A stretch of DNA of 64,000 nucleotides from UBA1924 sp963976625. GTDB taxonomy: Bacteria > Planctomycetota > Phycisphaerae > Phycisphaerales > UBA1924. The translations under genes were made by a program, and so were the position numbers. Positions 16,883 through 26,369 of this stretch are shown in pieces. The DNA lies in assembly GCA_963976625.1 (NCBI GenBank), contig CAXBLA010000004.1:1-64000 (forward strand), read 5' to 3'. The notes under the pieces are model-generated. The model did no database searches. It saw only the letters and a list, made by a program, of their open reading frames with translations, and was not told where the DNA came from. Each line of letters begins with the position of its first letter. The stretch's first letter is position 1.

Positions 16883-19393
16883 ATGCCAGGCAGATTCCGA
16901 GATCGGTTGATCTCTCACATTTCACACGACACCTACACCCCCAAGCCCATCCCGCTGGTCGCCAAAGAACTCAACATCGAAGATGTCAAGGAGTTTGGGA
17001 TCGCAGTCCGCGAACTCGCCGAGGCGGGCGTGGTCGAGCTCTCGGATTCCGGGAAGATCCAGCTCCCATTTCACCCTGACGAGGGCGAGTTGATCGGGCA
17101 GTTCCGCGGCACCGCTTCGGGCGTTGGATTCGTCCTGCCCGCGCAGATCAAGCAGGGCTCGGACATTTTTATCCCGCCGCAGTATACCGGGGGCGCCCTG
17201 AGCGGAGACACCGTCAAGGTCTACTTCGAGCGCGACCAGCGCCGCGAGCAGCGTATGGGCACGATGGAGCGCCAGTACGCCGGGGAAGTCCTCGAGGTCA
17301 TCGCCCGCAAGCGGGCGCAGTTTACGGGCGAGATCGAAAAACGCGACGGGCGATGGCTGGTCTTCCCCGACGGACGCGAGCTCACCGAGCCGATCGTCGT
17401 CCGCGATGCTGAATCGAAGAATGTCAAGAACGGCGACAAAGTCGTCATCGAAATTATCGAGTACCCCGAAAACGGTCGGCTCGCCAAGGGCGTGGTGACC
17501 AAGGTGCTCGGCGAGGCCGGCGAGCCGGATGTCGAAACACAAGCGGTCATCGCGGCGTACTCGCTGCCGAGCAACGACTTCCCCGAGGCGTGCGTGCAGC
17601 AGGCCCGCGAGGCGACGCGTCGCTTCGATGAGGAGATGGAACTGTTTGAGCAGAAGGGAATCGGTGCGCTCGATATGCGTGCGGATTTGACCGGGGATTT
17701 CATCACGACGATCGACCCGCCGGACGCGAAGGACTATGACGACGCGATCTCGCTCAAGCGCCTTGATAACGGCGGCTGGGAACTGGGAATCCATATCGCG
17801 GATGTGGCCCACTATATCGAGCCCGGGTCGCCGCTGGATCTTGAAGCCAAGGAACGGGGCAACTCGGTCTATCTGCCGAGGCTTGTCATCCCGATGCTCC
17901 CTGAAGTCCTTTCCAACGGGATCTGCTCGCTGCAAGAGGGCGTGCTGCGGTACGCCAAGACCGCGATTATTCGCTATGACCGGATGGGCAATGTGGTCGG
18001 GCGCGGGGTGTGCCAGTCGCTGATCAAGTCGCGCAAGCGGATGACTTATCTTGAGGCCCAGGCCCTGATCGACGGCGATCTCGAAGAGGCCCGGAAGCAT
18101 GCCAAGACCGATACGCCGTACAGCGATGAGTTGATCGAGTCGGTGCAGAACATGAACACCCTCTCGCGGCTGATCCAGGCCCGACGCCACAAGGCGGGGA
18201 TGATCCATCTCGAGCTGCCCGAGGTCGAGCTGATCTTTGACGAGAACGGCAAGGTCATCGACGCGCAGAAAGAGGACGATGCATTCACCCATACGCTCAT
18301 CGAGATGTTCATGGTCGAGGCCAACGAGAGCTTGGCGATCTTGTTCGAGCAGCTCGATGTCCCGGTGCTGCGTCGCACGCACCCCGAGCCCACGCCCGGG
18401 GATGTGAACGATCTGCGCAAGGCCGCGATGGTCGCGGGGTACAAGATCCCGACCTCGCCGACGCGCGAGGAACTCCAGGCGCTGCTTGATTCGACCGCGG
18501 GGACGACGGCATCGCGAGCCGTGCACACCGCGGTGCTGCGGACGATGACCAAAGCCGTGTATTCGCCGGCGTTGATCGGGCATTATGCACTCGCGTCGCA
18601 CGCGTATGCACACTTTACTTCGCCGATCCGTCGCTACCCGGACCTGACGCTGCACCGGGCGATGTTCGCGTTCTTGCGCGAGACAAAGAACGGCGAGAAC
18701 CTTCCCAAGACCGACGGCGAGAAGAAGGCGATCGGACGCACACTCCGTGATCTGGACCTGTGCCCGACGCGCGAGGAGCTCGTTGAAATCGGGACCCAGT
18801 GCTCGAATACAGAAGTGAATGCCGCGGGCGCGGAGCGGACACTGCGGGCGTTCTTGGTGCTCCAGCTGATGCAAGAGCATATTGGTGAGGAGTTCGAAGC
18901 CGTGGTCACGGGGATCTCGCCCAAGGGGATCTATGTGCAGATCGAGAAGTACCTCGCGGATGGGATGATCGCCAAGGGCGATCTGATCGGCGATGTGACA
19001 CGATCGAAGCGCCCGCCGACCTGGAAGATCGACGATCGGACGGGCGCGATGGTCGATATCCATTCTGGGCGGAGCTATTCGATCGGGCATCGCTTGACGG
19101 TGAATGTCTCGAATGTCGATCTGCAGACGCGCCAGATGGACCTGACGATCGCCGACGGCGATCGGCGGGCGGCCGGCAAGCTCAAGGGCCCGGCGGCCAA
19201 GCTCAAGCTGGGCGAGGATTCGATGGGCGGGATCGGCGACAGCGAGGGTGCTGGGTTTAAGAAAGCACCGGGCGGACAACGGCGGAGCAAGAAGTCCAAG
19301 TCGCGCGATCGAGGGAAGACCGACTACCGGCGCGATGCCCAGGGCAAGGCCGGGCCGGGGCAGAAGAAAAAGGGCAAGAAGAAAAAGAAGTGA
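16883..19393 (+). CDS. rnr: ribonuclease R (RNase II/VacB family exoribonuclease)
   Basis: A 3'-5' hydrolytic exoribonuclease that degrades structured RNA. The 836-residue protein has an N-terminal winged-helix segment, cold-shock domain (GQFRGTASGVGFVLPA), the RNB catalytic domain with DPPDAKDYDDAISL carrying the metal-binding Asp residues, HTSPIRRYPDL-type segment (FTSPIRRYPDLTLHRAM) and a C-terminal S1 domain (EAVVTGISPKGIYVQI). The tail is Lys-rich (GQKKKGKKKKK), usual for RNase R. The ATG at 16883 has AGGA upstream. The long open frame antisense to it is a codon-bias shadow. Confidence 0.95.
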   Translation: MPGRFRDRLISHISHDTYTPKPIPLVAKELNIEDVKEFGIAVRELAEAGVVELSDSGKIQLPFHPDEGELIGQFRGTASGVGFVLPAQIKQGSDIFIPPQYTGGALSGDTVKVYFERDQRREQRMGTMERQYAGEVLEVIARKRAQFTGEIEKRDGRWLVFPDGRELTEPIVVRDAESKNVKNGDKVVIEIIEYPENGRLAKGVVTKVLGEAGEPDVETQAVIAAYSLPSNDFPEACVQQAREATRRFDEEMELFEQKGIGALDMRADLTGDFITTIDPPDAKDYDDAISLKRLDNGGWELGIHIADVAHYIEPGSPLDLEAKERGNSVYLPRLVIPMLPEVLSNGICSLQEGVLRYAKTAIIRYDRMGNVVGRGVCQSLIKSRKRMTYLEAQALIDGDLEEARKHAKTDTPYSDELIESVQNMNTLSRLIQARRHKAGMIHLELPEVELIFDENGKVIDAQKEDDAFTHTLIEMFMVEANESLAILFEQLDVPVLRRTHPEPTPGDVNDLRKAAMVAGYKIPTSPTREELQALLDSTAGTTASRAVHTAVLRTMTKAVYSPALIGHYALASHAYAHFTSPIRRYPDLTLHRAMFAFLRETKNGENLPKTDGEKKAIGRTLRDLDLCPTREELVEIGTQCSNTEVNAAGAERTLRAFLVLQLMQEHIGEEFEAVVTGISPKGIYVQIEKYLADGMIAKGDLIGDVTRSKRPPTWKIDDRTGAMVDIHSGRSYSIGHRLTVNVSNVDLQTRQMDLTIADGDRRAAGKLKGPAAKLKLGEDSMGGIGDSEGAGFKKAPGGQRRSKKSKSRDRGKTDYRRDAQGKAGPGQKKKGKKKKK

Positions 19394-19465
19394 TCTCACC
19401 TGATCTGTGGCGTCGTGTGTGAAGGCGTGTATGAAGGCGAATAAGGTGGCGTGCAACGAGCATGC

Positions 19466-20773
19466 TCATTGCTCCGTGTCCTCTTTTGCTTGGCAATCGT
19501 GCTCTGGCGCGGGGATGATGCGGGCGCTGCGATCGTAGTGGACATACTGCCAGAACCACTGCAGCATCGTCATGATCCGGTTGCGGTAGCCGATCAGGAA
19601 GTAGATGTGTACAACGGCCCAGAGCACGAACGCTGGATAGCCCCCGAAGCACTTGCCGTTCATCTCCGCGACGGCGCGGTTGCGCCCGATGGTGGCGAGC
19701 GAGCCCTTGTCTTTGTAATTGAACGGTGCACGCTGCTGGGTGTGACTGGCGGGACGCTTGGCGATGATCTCACGCTTGATCGTTCGTCCGATGAACTTGC
19801 CCATCTGGATCGCGGCGGGCGCGACGCCGGGGATCGGATTGCCCGTTTTGGAGTCGATCGCGTGCGCCAGATCGCCGGCCACGAAGATGTTGGGAGAGCC
19901 AGGCACGCTCAGATCGGGCTCGACGATGACTTTGTCGGCGCGGGTGCGCTCAGAATCGAGCGCTGAGCCGATCTGCTCGCCGGCGACCCCCGCAGCCCAG
20001 ACGATGGTGCGTGTGTTGATCCGCCGACCGTCGGAGAGCGTGACGCCCTGCTCGTCCATGTCCTCGACGCGTGTGTTGAGCACGACCTCGACGCCGAGCT
20101 GCTCGAGATCTCGCTGTGCCCGCGCTGAACTGGGCTCTTTAAACCCGGGCAGGACCCGATCTTGCCCTTCGATGAGGATCACCCGGGCCGACTCGGAATC
20201 GAAGTGGCGGTACTCGCTTCGGAGTGATTTTCGGCTCAGCTCGGCAAACGCGCCGGCCATCTCGACGCCCGTCGGGCCCGCCCCGATGACAACGAAGGTC
20301 AGCTCGCGTGATCGGTCGGCGTCGGGCTCTAAAAGTTCGGCGGCTTCGAACGCGGAGACGAACCGCGTTCGGATGTCGATCGCGTCGCCGACGGTCTTGA
20401 GCGGCGGCGCGTGGGCTTTCCACTGGTCATGACCGAAGTAGATCGCGCGGAGCCCCGCGGCGAGCACGAGGTAGTCCCCCTCGATGTGTCGCCCGGAGGC
20501 CAGGGTCACCGCGGTTGATTTGGGATCGACATCGCACACCTCGTCCATGAACACCTGCACATCTTCTCGCTTGGCGAACACCTCGCGGATCGGTGCGGCG
20601 ATGCTCGGCGCGGCGAGTGCGGCGGTGGCGACCTGGTAGAGCAGGGGCTGGAAGAGGTGATGGTTCTGGCGGTCGATCAGCGTGACGCGTGCGCCCGCGC
20701 CTTTGAGGGCCTTGGCGCACTCGATCCCGGCGAATCCGCCGCCGACAATGATGACATGGGGACGCTCGGGCAT
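19466..20773 (-). CDS. ndh: type II NADH:quinone oxidoreductase
   Basis: A non-proton-pumping respiratory NADH dehydrogenase of the membrane surface. The 435-residue flavoprotein begins with the FAD site VIIVGGGFAGIECAKAL; the second dinucleotide site is FVVIGAGPTGVEMAG, followed by the FAD-contact segment NIFVAGDLA. The QPLLYQVATAAL segment is typical of NDH-2. The C-terminal hydrophobic helix (ALWAVVHIYFLIGYRNR) suits membrane attachment. The ATG at 20773 follows AAGGAA by about 10 bases. It lies 43 bp after thiL. Confidence 0.92.
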   Translation of the reverse strand: MPERPHVIIVGGGFAGIECAKALKGAGARVTLIDRQNHHLFQPLLYQVATAALAAPSIAAPIREVFAKREDVQVFMDEVCDVDPKSTAVTLASGRHIEGDYLVLAAGLRAIYFGHDQWKAHAPPLKTVGDAIDIRTRFVSAFEAAELLEPDADRSRELTFVVIGAGPTGVEMAGAFAELSRKSLRSEYRHFDSESARVILIEGQDRVLPGFKEPSSARAQRDLEQLGVEVVLNTRVEDMDEQGVTLSDGRRINTRTIVWAAGVAGEQIGSALDSERTRADKVIVEPDLSVPGSPNIFVAGDLAHAIDSKTGNPIPGVAPAAIQMGKFIGRTIKREIIAKRPASHTQQRAPFNYKDKGSLATIGRNRAVAEMNGKCFGGYPAFVLWAVVHIYFLIGYRNRIMTMLQWFWQYVHYDRSARIIPAPEHDCQAKEDTEQ

Positions 20774-20816
20774 GGTGCTAGGTTCCTTTCGTGACGACGG
20801 CGGCCCGTCAGCGGGC

Positions 20817-21725
20817 TCAGTGATCCCATCCGAGATCTTGCCCGTCATGAAGCATCCCATCCGGATCGGCGATGGTTGATCCGGGTTGTTCGTTGGGGGC
20901 GCACGCGTGAACCGTGCCGATGGGGCCGAGGAGCTTGGTCGGGGCGGTGGAAATGTCCGTGCTCGGATCGAGCACGATCAAGAGCTCGTAGTCCTCGCCT
21001 TCGCTGACGGCTTGTCGCCAATCGGTGCAACCGGGGTTGAGCGATAGCTTCGCCGCATCGAGTTCGATGTAGACATTCGATGCTTGTGCGATCCGGTGGG
21101 CGTCGCGTCCGAGCCCGTCGGAGAGGTCCATCATCGCGTGGGCGTTGTGGGTGCTGGCCCATTGGCCCAGAGCGAGCCTTGGCTCGAACTCGAGGTGATG
21201 GTTGGATTTGAAGGAGTTGCCAAGTGCCCCACTGACATAGATCAGATCGCCGGGTTTGGCTCCGGATCGGAGGACGGGTTTGGTGGCTTGTTGCATCTGG
21301 CCGCCGACGGTGACCGAGAGGGTGAGGGGGTGTTCGTTTGAGCTGTGCGATGCGATGTCGCCACCGATCAGCGGGCAGTGCCAGTGCTTGGCCCATCGGC
21401 TCAGGGCATCGAAGAGTTCGTCGGCGTGTGGATAGTCTTTGGGGAGTACCCCTGTGGCGAGTGACCAGCTGGGGACGCCGCCCATGGCCGCGATGTCGGA
21501 GACGCTGCGGGCGATGGCTTTGCGGGCGATGAGATCGAGGGGTGTGTCGCATACAAAGTGGCGTCCTTCGACGAGTTGGTCGGTCGTGAGCAGTGCGAGC
21601 GATCCATCGGGCGCTTGAACGACGGCCGAGTCGTCGCCGGGCCCGGTGATGAGGGTGTTGGAGCCGCCGAGGGTGAGGTCGGTCGAGCGGGCGTAGATAT
21701 GGGTGTGGAGCTCGGATTCGTTCAT
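20817..21725 (-). CDS. thiL: thiamine-monophosphate kinase
   Basis: Phosphorylates thiamine monophosphate to thiamine diphosphate. The 302-residue protein has the family motifs GPGDDSAVV, a TTDQLVEGRHF segment, ARSVSDIAAMGG and the C-terminal MMDLSDGLGRDA. The ATG at 21725 (MNESELHTH) is typical of ThiL and preferred to a start ten codons upstream. No other thiamine gene is nearby. It precedes ndh on the same strand. Confidence 0.94.
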   Translation of the reverse strand: MNESELHTHIYARSTDLTLGGSNTLITGPGDDSAVVQAPDGSLALLTTDQLVEGRHFVCDTPLDLIARKAIARSVSDIAAMGGVPSWSLATGVLPKDYPHADELFDALSRWAKHWHCPLIGGDIASHSSNEHPLTLSVTVGGQMQQATKPVLRSGAKPGDLIYVSGALGNSFKSNHHLEFEPRLALGQWASTHNAHAMMDLSDGLGRDAHRIAQASNVYIELDAAKLSLNPGCTDWRQAVSEGEDYELLIVLDPSTDISTAPTKLLGPIGTVHACAPNEQPGSTIADPDGMLHDGQDLGWDH

Positions 21726-21779
21726 CGGGGTATGGTACGGGACTGAACTGCGCAAGACCGAGCGAGTTGACCCGCTTGT

Positions 21780-22652
21780 TTACATGCCATCGATGCCGAA
21801 AACAGTGTCGGCGGGCAGTTCGATTCCGAAGCGATCGGCGAGGACCTCCAAGAGCATGGGCGTTGAATCAAGTTCAATCTTTTCGATGACTTCGCCGCCC
21901 TTGCGGTGGGCGTACTGCTTGGTTGAGAGCGTGTGGCGCGAGCCGTCGGGCTCGACGCGGGCGGCCATGACGGCTTGGCGGAAAGTCGAGCGCGGGCTGG
22001 TGCTCGTCCACCAGTTGCCGACATGGCGATCGATCGGGGGCATGTGTTCGCCGGTGAAGTCGTAGATATCGAGCCAGTGGCCGTCGATGAGCACTTGGTG
22101 GAACCATCGGGGCAAGCCGTGGACATGGTCGTCCTGGATGACTCTTCGCGTGTCGTGGCGGGTTTCTTGAGGCTCGGTAGTGTCCATGCGGATGGGCTCG
22201 CTGGGGGTGAAGCCCCCCACCCCGACATCGACGATCCAGGGCACCGAGTCGATGGTCACGCGTGCGAATAGGTGCGTCCGCGCCGGGGTGATCTCGCGGG
22301 GGACAGCCGCCCGGACTCGCCCAGAGAGCGCATCGACCTGGTACCCGAGCTGTTCGAGCACGCGGATGATGAGGTTGTTTTGTTCGAAGCAGTACCCGCC
22401 GCGTTTCTGGTTGATCAGCTTGTCGGCGATGCTGGGCATATCGAGCTTGATCGCGCGGCCGAGCACGACATCGAGGTTCTCGAAAGGGATCGAACACGCG
22501 TGGGCGAGCTGGATGGTGCGGAGGGACTCAAGGCTCGGTGGGCCATCAGCGATGGAACGATCGAGCCCGATGCGATCGAAGTACGCGTTGAGATCAACGC
22601 GCTCTGTGCAGAGGAACGGATCAGCAGATTGGGCTTGGGTGTTGCTCGGCAT
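21780..22652 (-). CDS. nat: arylamine N-acetyltransferase
   Basis: Transfers acetyl from acetyl-CoA to arylamines or related nucleophiles. The 290-residue protein shows the Cys-His-Asp triad: Cys in RGGYCFEQN, His in RTHLFARV, Asp in WIVDVGVGG. The N-terminal SIPFENLDVV is characteristic. The ATG at 22652 has AGGAGC at a good distance. The natural substrate in planctomycetes is not known. Confidence 0.93.
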   Translation of the reverse strand: MPSNTQAQSADPFLCTERVDLNAYFDRIGLDRSIADGPPSLESLRTIQLAHACSIPFENLDVVLGRAIKLDMPSIADKLINQKRGGYCFEQNNLIIRVLEQLGYQVDALSGRVRAAVPREITPARTHLFARVTIDSVPWIVDVGVGGFTPSEPIRMDTTEPQETRHDTRRVIQDDHVHGLPRWFHQVLIDGHWLDIYDFTGEHMPPIDRHVGNWWTSTSPRSTFRQAVMAARVEPDGSRHTLSTKQYAHRKGGEVIEKIELDSTPMLLEVLADRFGIELPADTVFGIDGM

Positions 22653-22755
22653 TCAGCGCCCGCTCCTGTTTTGAAAGGGAGATCGTGTGCATGTGGCTCG
22701 TTGAACTCTTCCTGAGCCTTTAAAATAGGCAGCTGATCGGATCAGTGAGCGGGTG

Positions 22756-23001
22756 TCAGCTTGTGCTGGTCTCGCATGATCCGCCGCAGCAATCCTTCTT
22801 GCAGGTGCTCATCCCGACGAGGTGGTAGGCCGGGCAGAAGCCGACGAATCCGGTCAGGAGCATCACCGCCCCGATCACCGTGACGACGATCCCGAGGATT
22901 GCTCCATCGGCGAGCCCGAGCCACATATACGCGGCGACGATCGCGATGAGTCCAAGGACCACGCGCACGGCGCGGTCGGCATTGCCTTCGTTTGCTGTCA
23001 T
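22756..23001 (-). CDS. DUF2892 (YgaP-like) membrane protein with Cys-rich tail
   Basis: An 81-residue protein: the N-terminal NADRAVRVVLGLIAIVAAY and two membrane helices match DUF2892, the membrane part of YgaP rhodaneses. The C-terminus carries five Cys in CKKDCCGGSC plus one in GFCPAY, which suggests metal or sulfur handling, but no rhodanese domain is attached. A Shine-Dalgarno AAAGGAA precedes the ATG. The gene lies just downstream of phhA on the same strand. Confidence 0.82.
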   Translation of the reverse strand: MTANEGNADRAVRVVLGLIAIVAAYMWLGLADGAILGIVVTVIGAVMLLTGFVGFCPAYHLVGMSTCKKDCCGGSCETSTS

Positions 23002-23061
23002 ATCAAGATTCCTTTCACAACCGATTCCCTGCGGGGTTATTGGTTCTTGAGTTGGTCTGGA

Positions 23062-23982
23062 TTATGCCTTGGTGGACGACTCGGCGTCTTCCATCACTCG
23101 ATCGGCGTACTTGGTCATCGCGTCGCGGAGTTGCTCGAAGCTGTCGAGCACATAGACGACATCCTGGAAGTGGTCGATCTCGAATGGCGTATTGATCACG
23201 CGTTCCATATCGAAGGCCCGGCGTTCGATCTGCCCGGCGTCGCGTCCGGCGGTGCCTTCGGGGGCGTTGAGGGCGTACTCGGACTCGGAGTGCGAGGAGA
23301 TGGTGCCCGAGCCGTAGACTTTCAGGCGGTTGTCCTCGGAGATCAAACCAAACTCAACGGTGAACCAGAAGAGTCGCGCGAGGGCTTCTTCGTGTTCTGG
23401 GCCGGCGAGCAGGGCGGCTTGGCCATAAGTCTGGAGGAAGTCGGCGAAGACCGGATCAGCATGCAGTGGCACATGCCCGAAGACATCATGGAAGATGTCG
23501 GGCTCGGGGAGGTAGTCCATCTTGTCCTCGGGGCGGATGATGATGGTCGATGGGAACTCGCGTCGGCTCAGGCAGCTGAAGAAGGCTTTGGCGGGGAGGT
23601 AGCCCGGGACGCCGCGGGATTGCCACCCGGTGAGCGGGCGGAGAAACTCGTTGATGCCGGTGATGGTCTTGGTGGAGTCGTATGGGTCGGGCACCGAGCC
23701 GAAGAGCAGGGGCACGCGATCGGGGTTGAGGTTGATCTGATTGAGCCCGGCGAGGTAGGTCCGCGAGGCTTGCTGCTCGAGCACATCCCAGCGTTTCTCC
23801 CACATCTGCTTCCAGACGCGGTGGTTCTCATCGGAATATCGGTCGTAGTGCTGGGTGACATAGAAGGTCTCGGTGTCGATCTGGGTGTGGTCGAGCCCGA
23901 CCGTATCGTCGGCGGCCTTCTGGGCCCTGCGGGCGTCGTCGCCGTCGATGATGTTGTTGTAGTTGATCTTCGAGTCAATCAT
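23062..23982 (-). CDS. phhA: phenylalanine 4-monooxygenase
   Basis: A pterin- and iron-dependent hydroxylase converting phenylalanine to tyrosine. The 306-residue protein has the iron ligands in PDIFHDVFGHVPLH (two His) and the Glu in FWFTVEFGL, with the usual TGINEFLRPLTGWQ and YLPAKAFFSCLSRREFPST segments. AGGAGC precedes the ATG. A pterin dehydratase is not in the window. Confidence 0.95.
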   Translation of the reverse strand: MIDSKINYNNIIDGDDARRAQKAADDTVGLDHTQIDTETFYVTQHYDRYSDENHRVWKQMWEKRWDVLEQQASRTYLAGLNQINLNPDRVPLLFGSVPDPYDSTKTITGINEFLRPLTGWQSRGVPGYLPAKAFFSCLSRREFPSTIIIRPEDKMDYLPEPDIFHDVFGHVPLHADPVFADFLQTYGQAALLAGPEHEEALARLFWFTVEFGLISEDNRLKVYGSGTISSHSESEYALNAPEGTAGRDAGQIERRAFDMERVINTPFEIDHFQDVVYVLDSFEQLRDAMTKYADRVMEDAESSTKA

Positions 23983-24173
23983 GGTCAGCTCCTGGGTTTA
24001 GCGGGTTCCGTGTCTGTATGGGCTCCCGCGTTGGATTGTATAATCGGGCCGGGCGAATTGCCGACCCAAATCCTGAAATCATGGCGGATAGGGCGTGCTG
24101 GGTCATTGGCTGATCGGGGCAGGAAAGCCCAAAATCTGTGGATTTGATCTGGCACGGGCTGAGATTGAGGGCC

Positions 24174-24179
24174 TATACT
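24174..24179 (+). promoter_or_regulatory. -10 box of the tRNA-Ile gene
   Basis: TATACT lies 10 bp before the tRNA 5' end. No convincing -35 box was found at 17 bp spacing, so only the -10 is called. Confidence 0.45.
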
Positions 24180-24189
24180 CGTGACCCGA

Positions 24190-24262
24190 GGGCCCGTAGC
24201 TCAGTTGGTAGAGCGCACCGCTGATAACGGTGAGGTCGACAGTTCAAGTCTGTCCGGGCCCA
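24190..24262 (+). tRNA. tRNA-Ile (anticodon GAT)
   Basis: A complete cloverleaf: acceptor GGGCCCG/CGGGCCC, D-stem GCTC/GAGC, anticodon stem CACCG/CGGTG around CTGATAA, T-arm GACAG-TTCAAGT-CTGTC, discriminator A at 24262. CCA is not encoded. Its 3' part from 24247 is the left copy of the attachment repeat of the element that follows, so the present 3' end came with the element and reconstitutes the gene. Confidence 0.97.
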
Positions 24263-25581
24263 TTTAAGGCATTCTGCAAGGAATCGCGACGACCTGCAAG
24301 GATCGGCATAACTGCTGATCCTTTTTGGTTTTGCGCTCCGTTTTGAGGCTCTTTGCCGGTCGATGCGGATTGCTGCTGCGCCGGGCTTTGCGCCCCAAGT
24401 GCGCCGCATTCTGCGCCGCCTCGTTGAGCCCGCTTTGCATCAGGCCCGATGGTCAGCGTGCTTGCTGCCCGCTCGAAATCTTCATCTCGAACCATGTGAT
24501 AGTGCGCCTCTGCGATGGCTTGGGTGTGACCCAGCCATTGGGTACAGATCGCCGCTGGGTAATCGGCTGCCAGTTCGGTCGCTCGGCTCGCCCGCATCGC
24601 ATTGAAAACACGCGGCCAAGGAATCATCCCGGCCCTGATGATGAGTCTTTTGAACTGTGTCCCAAGATTGGTGTTTGTCCCTCCAAACCGGCCGGTCACA
24701 TAGACGCTGCCTTCGGGCGCGAGTTCGTATGCATCCATGAGCACAGAACGAAGCTCAGGGAAGAGCGGGATGATCCGCTCAGCTTTGCCGATATGGCGTT
24801 CAGTCTTTGGAGAGCGCACAAGCATCCGCCCTTTGTCCCAATCAATATCACCCCATTGCACCCCAAGGACTTCTGACGGGCAACGCAACCCGCCAAAGCG
24901 GGCAAGCGCGATGATGCACCGCCATTGAGCGTCAGGAGCCCCCTCAATGAGCTTGTGTGCAACTTCAGGGGAGATATAGACCATCCGTTCTCGATTTGTC
25001 TGTGATCCCCCACGCACACCATCAAACGGATTAGATGAAATCATCTCCCATCGCACGGCACCTTTGAAAAACATCTTTGCGATCTGGATTTCTTTGGACA
25101 CTTTGGCGTTGGAGTACGGCTTGGCGTGGGTGGATACTTTGGTCTCCAGCCAAACACGGTACTTGTCGGCATCGTGCGGGGTGATGGAGTCGAGGGTGCA
25201 ATCTTTACCAAAGTGTTCGATGAGCAGCCGCTTGGCCTGGGCGTATCGGGTGCGTGTGGATTCCTTCACACTCATTGTGGCGAGCGACTCATCGAGCAGA
25301 CCGCCAAGGGTGTGCTTCTGTGTCGCCTCTCTCGGCTCTGCAAGTCCAACCTGGACCAGCTTGTCATAGGTGTCTTCGGGTAGCTCTGCGAGCCACTGGG
25401 CGGTCTGTGAGTCGATCGGGGTCGCTGTTTGAACAGTATCAATCAGATTCTCCACACGGGCAAAGAACCGCTCAGCTGTTTTTACATTGATCTTACCCAA
25501 GCGGATCGTGCGTCGATCGCCCTTGGCGAGCATGAACTGGATGCGTTTGGTGCCGCCTTTGTCTCGGATGAGTGATGCCAT
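24244..25581 (-). CDS. int: tyrosine recombinase (site-specific integrase)
   Basis: Catalyses integration at tRNA-Ile. The 445-residue protein has a SAM-like core-binding domain (about 60-170) and the catalytic domain with box I Arg (GGLRCPSE), box II FNAMRASRATEL (Asn where many integrases have His), WLGHTQ and the Tyr in AEAHYHMV. The C-terminal 60 residues are low complexity and contain RGGAECGALG. The last codons NGPGQT and the TGA stop lie inside the tRNA and att repeat. The frame would read on in the excised circle (see findings). Start and upstream stop overlap as TAATG, so it is coupled to the preceding gene. Confidence 0.92.
   Translation of the reverse strand: MASLIRDKGGTKRIQFMLAKGDRRTIRLGKINVKTAERFFARVENLIDTVQTATPIDSQTAQWLAELPEDTYDKLVQVGLAEPREATQKHTLGGLLDESLATMSVKESTRTRYAQAKRLLIEHFGKDCTLDSITPHDADKYRVWLETKVSTHAKPYSNAKVSKEIQIAKMFFKGAVRWEMISSNPFDGVRGGSQTNRERMVYISPEVAHKLIEGAPDAQWRCIIALARFGGLRCPSEVLGVQWGDIDWDKGRMLVRSPKTERHIGKAERIIPLFPELRSVLMDAYELAPEGSVYVTGRFGGTNTNLGTQFKRLIIRAGMIPWPRVFNAMRASRATELAADYPAAICTQWLGHTQAIAEAHYHMVRDEDFERAASTLTIGPDAKRAQRGGAECGALGAQSPAQQQSASTGKEPQNGAQNQKGSAVMPILAGRRDSLQNALNGPGQT
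24247..24266. repeat. attachment site, left copy (20-bp direct repeat)
   Basis: agtctgtccgggcccattta spans the tRNA-Ile T-stem, acceptor 3' strand and four bases beyond. The identical 20 bp occurs at 38082-38101, 13.8 kb away in the same orientation. An integrase gene starts its minus-strand 3' end inside this repeat. Confidence 0.93.
24298..24326 (+). terminator. element-supplied terminator after tRNA-Ile
   Basis: A hairpin GGATCGGCA (24300-24308), loop TAAC, TGCTGATCC (24313-24321) with one wobble pair, then five T. It lies within the integrase coding region on the other strand. It would end tRNA transcription and replaces the chromosomal terminator now displaced to 38130. Confidence 0.7.
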
Positions 25582-26369
25582 TACTGTTCGCCTTCCTTAC
25601 TTGAGTCTAACTGGTTCTTCGATTTCTGGCGAGCATTTTCTTCATCTAGCGCCAGCTGGGCGTGGATTTGATCCAGTCGATTCGCCCGCGATTGTTTTGG
25701 ACCGTCATAGCGATTCACCCATGGGATGAGATGATCGGGGTACTTACGCCTTTGCCGGATGGATGGTCTTGATTGCTTTCCCTGAATGTCCGCCGCAATA
25801 GCGGCGCTCTCTTTGTTGGATTCTTTTTTTGGGGTTATTGGATCGTGTGCGGTTTGCTGCACCGTTGCTGTTGGAATCCCGCACCCTTGCGGCTGGTTCC
25901 ATGCACCGTTTACCGTGCATGAATCCGCACCCTTGCTTATTGACTTTGGTGGGCTAGTAGCTGTTTCATTTACTCCCGATTGGGTCGGGGTATCAGGATC
26001 ATCTGGCTCTCGATCAAGCGCCTGCATTCGGAGTGCATCCAGATCAAGGTTCCAGATATTCACATATCCCTTGCCTGACTCGGATCGACCACCGCCACCC
26101 CGTATTTTCACAATCGCGCCTGAGTTTTCAAGGGAGCGAATGCGATCAATCGTCGCCCGCCTACCTAGACCCAGAGCCGTTTGGAGCCGTTCAATGCCCA
26201 TGATGATTTGAAGCGTGTCTCGAAAGAGACCATCGGTCATCATCAGGAGTGTCCCCCGTTGATTTGGGGTCAGGTTCGATGCTGCGATGATCCCGCGTAG
26301 CTTCACATCGGTAATCAGTGGCTCGCCTGAGCCTTTACGATTGGGTTTGGAGCTAGGCATCGTCGCCAC
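25581..26369 (-). CDS. winged-helix (replication-protein-like) DNA-binding protein
   Basis: A 262-residue protein. Residues 20-100 form a winged helix-turn-helix (LTPNQRGTLLMMTDGLF, then LGLGRRATIDRIRSLENSGA and a Gly-rich wing), resembling the N-terminal DNA-binding part of phage or plasmid replication and DnaD-like proteins. The rest is hydrophilic and probably disordered. Its stop overlaps the int start by 1 bp and its start overlaps the stop of the 136-residue gene by 17 bp, so it belongs to the int operon. It could regulate or help replicate the excised element. Confidence 0.65.
   Translation of the reverse strand: MATMPSSKPNRKGSGEPLITDVKLRGIIAASNLTPNQRGTLLMMTDGLFRDTLQIIMGIERLQTALGLGRRATIDRIRSLENSGAIVKIRGGGGRSESGKGYVNIWNLDLDALRMQALDREPDDPDTPTQSGVNETATSPPKSISKGADSCTVNGAWNQPQGCGIPTATVQQTAHDPITPKKESNKESAAIAADIQGKQSRPSIRQRRKYPDHLIPWVNRYDGPKQSRANRLDQIHAQLALDEENARQKSKNQLDSSKEGEQ

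Noticed and set aside
16922..19456. 844-codon open frame antisense to rnr
   Set aside because: Shadow of a GC-rich gene; RNase R on the plus strand has every catalytic motif and the antisense product has no domain character.
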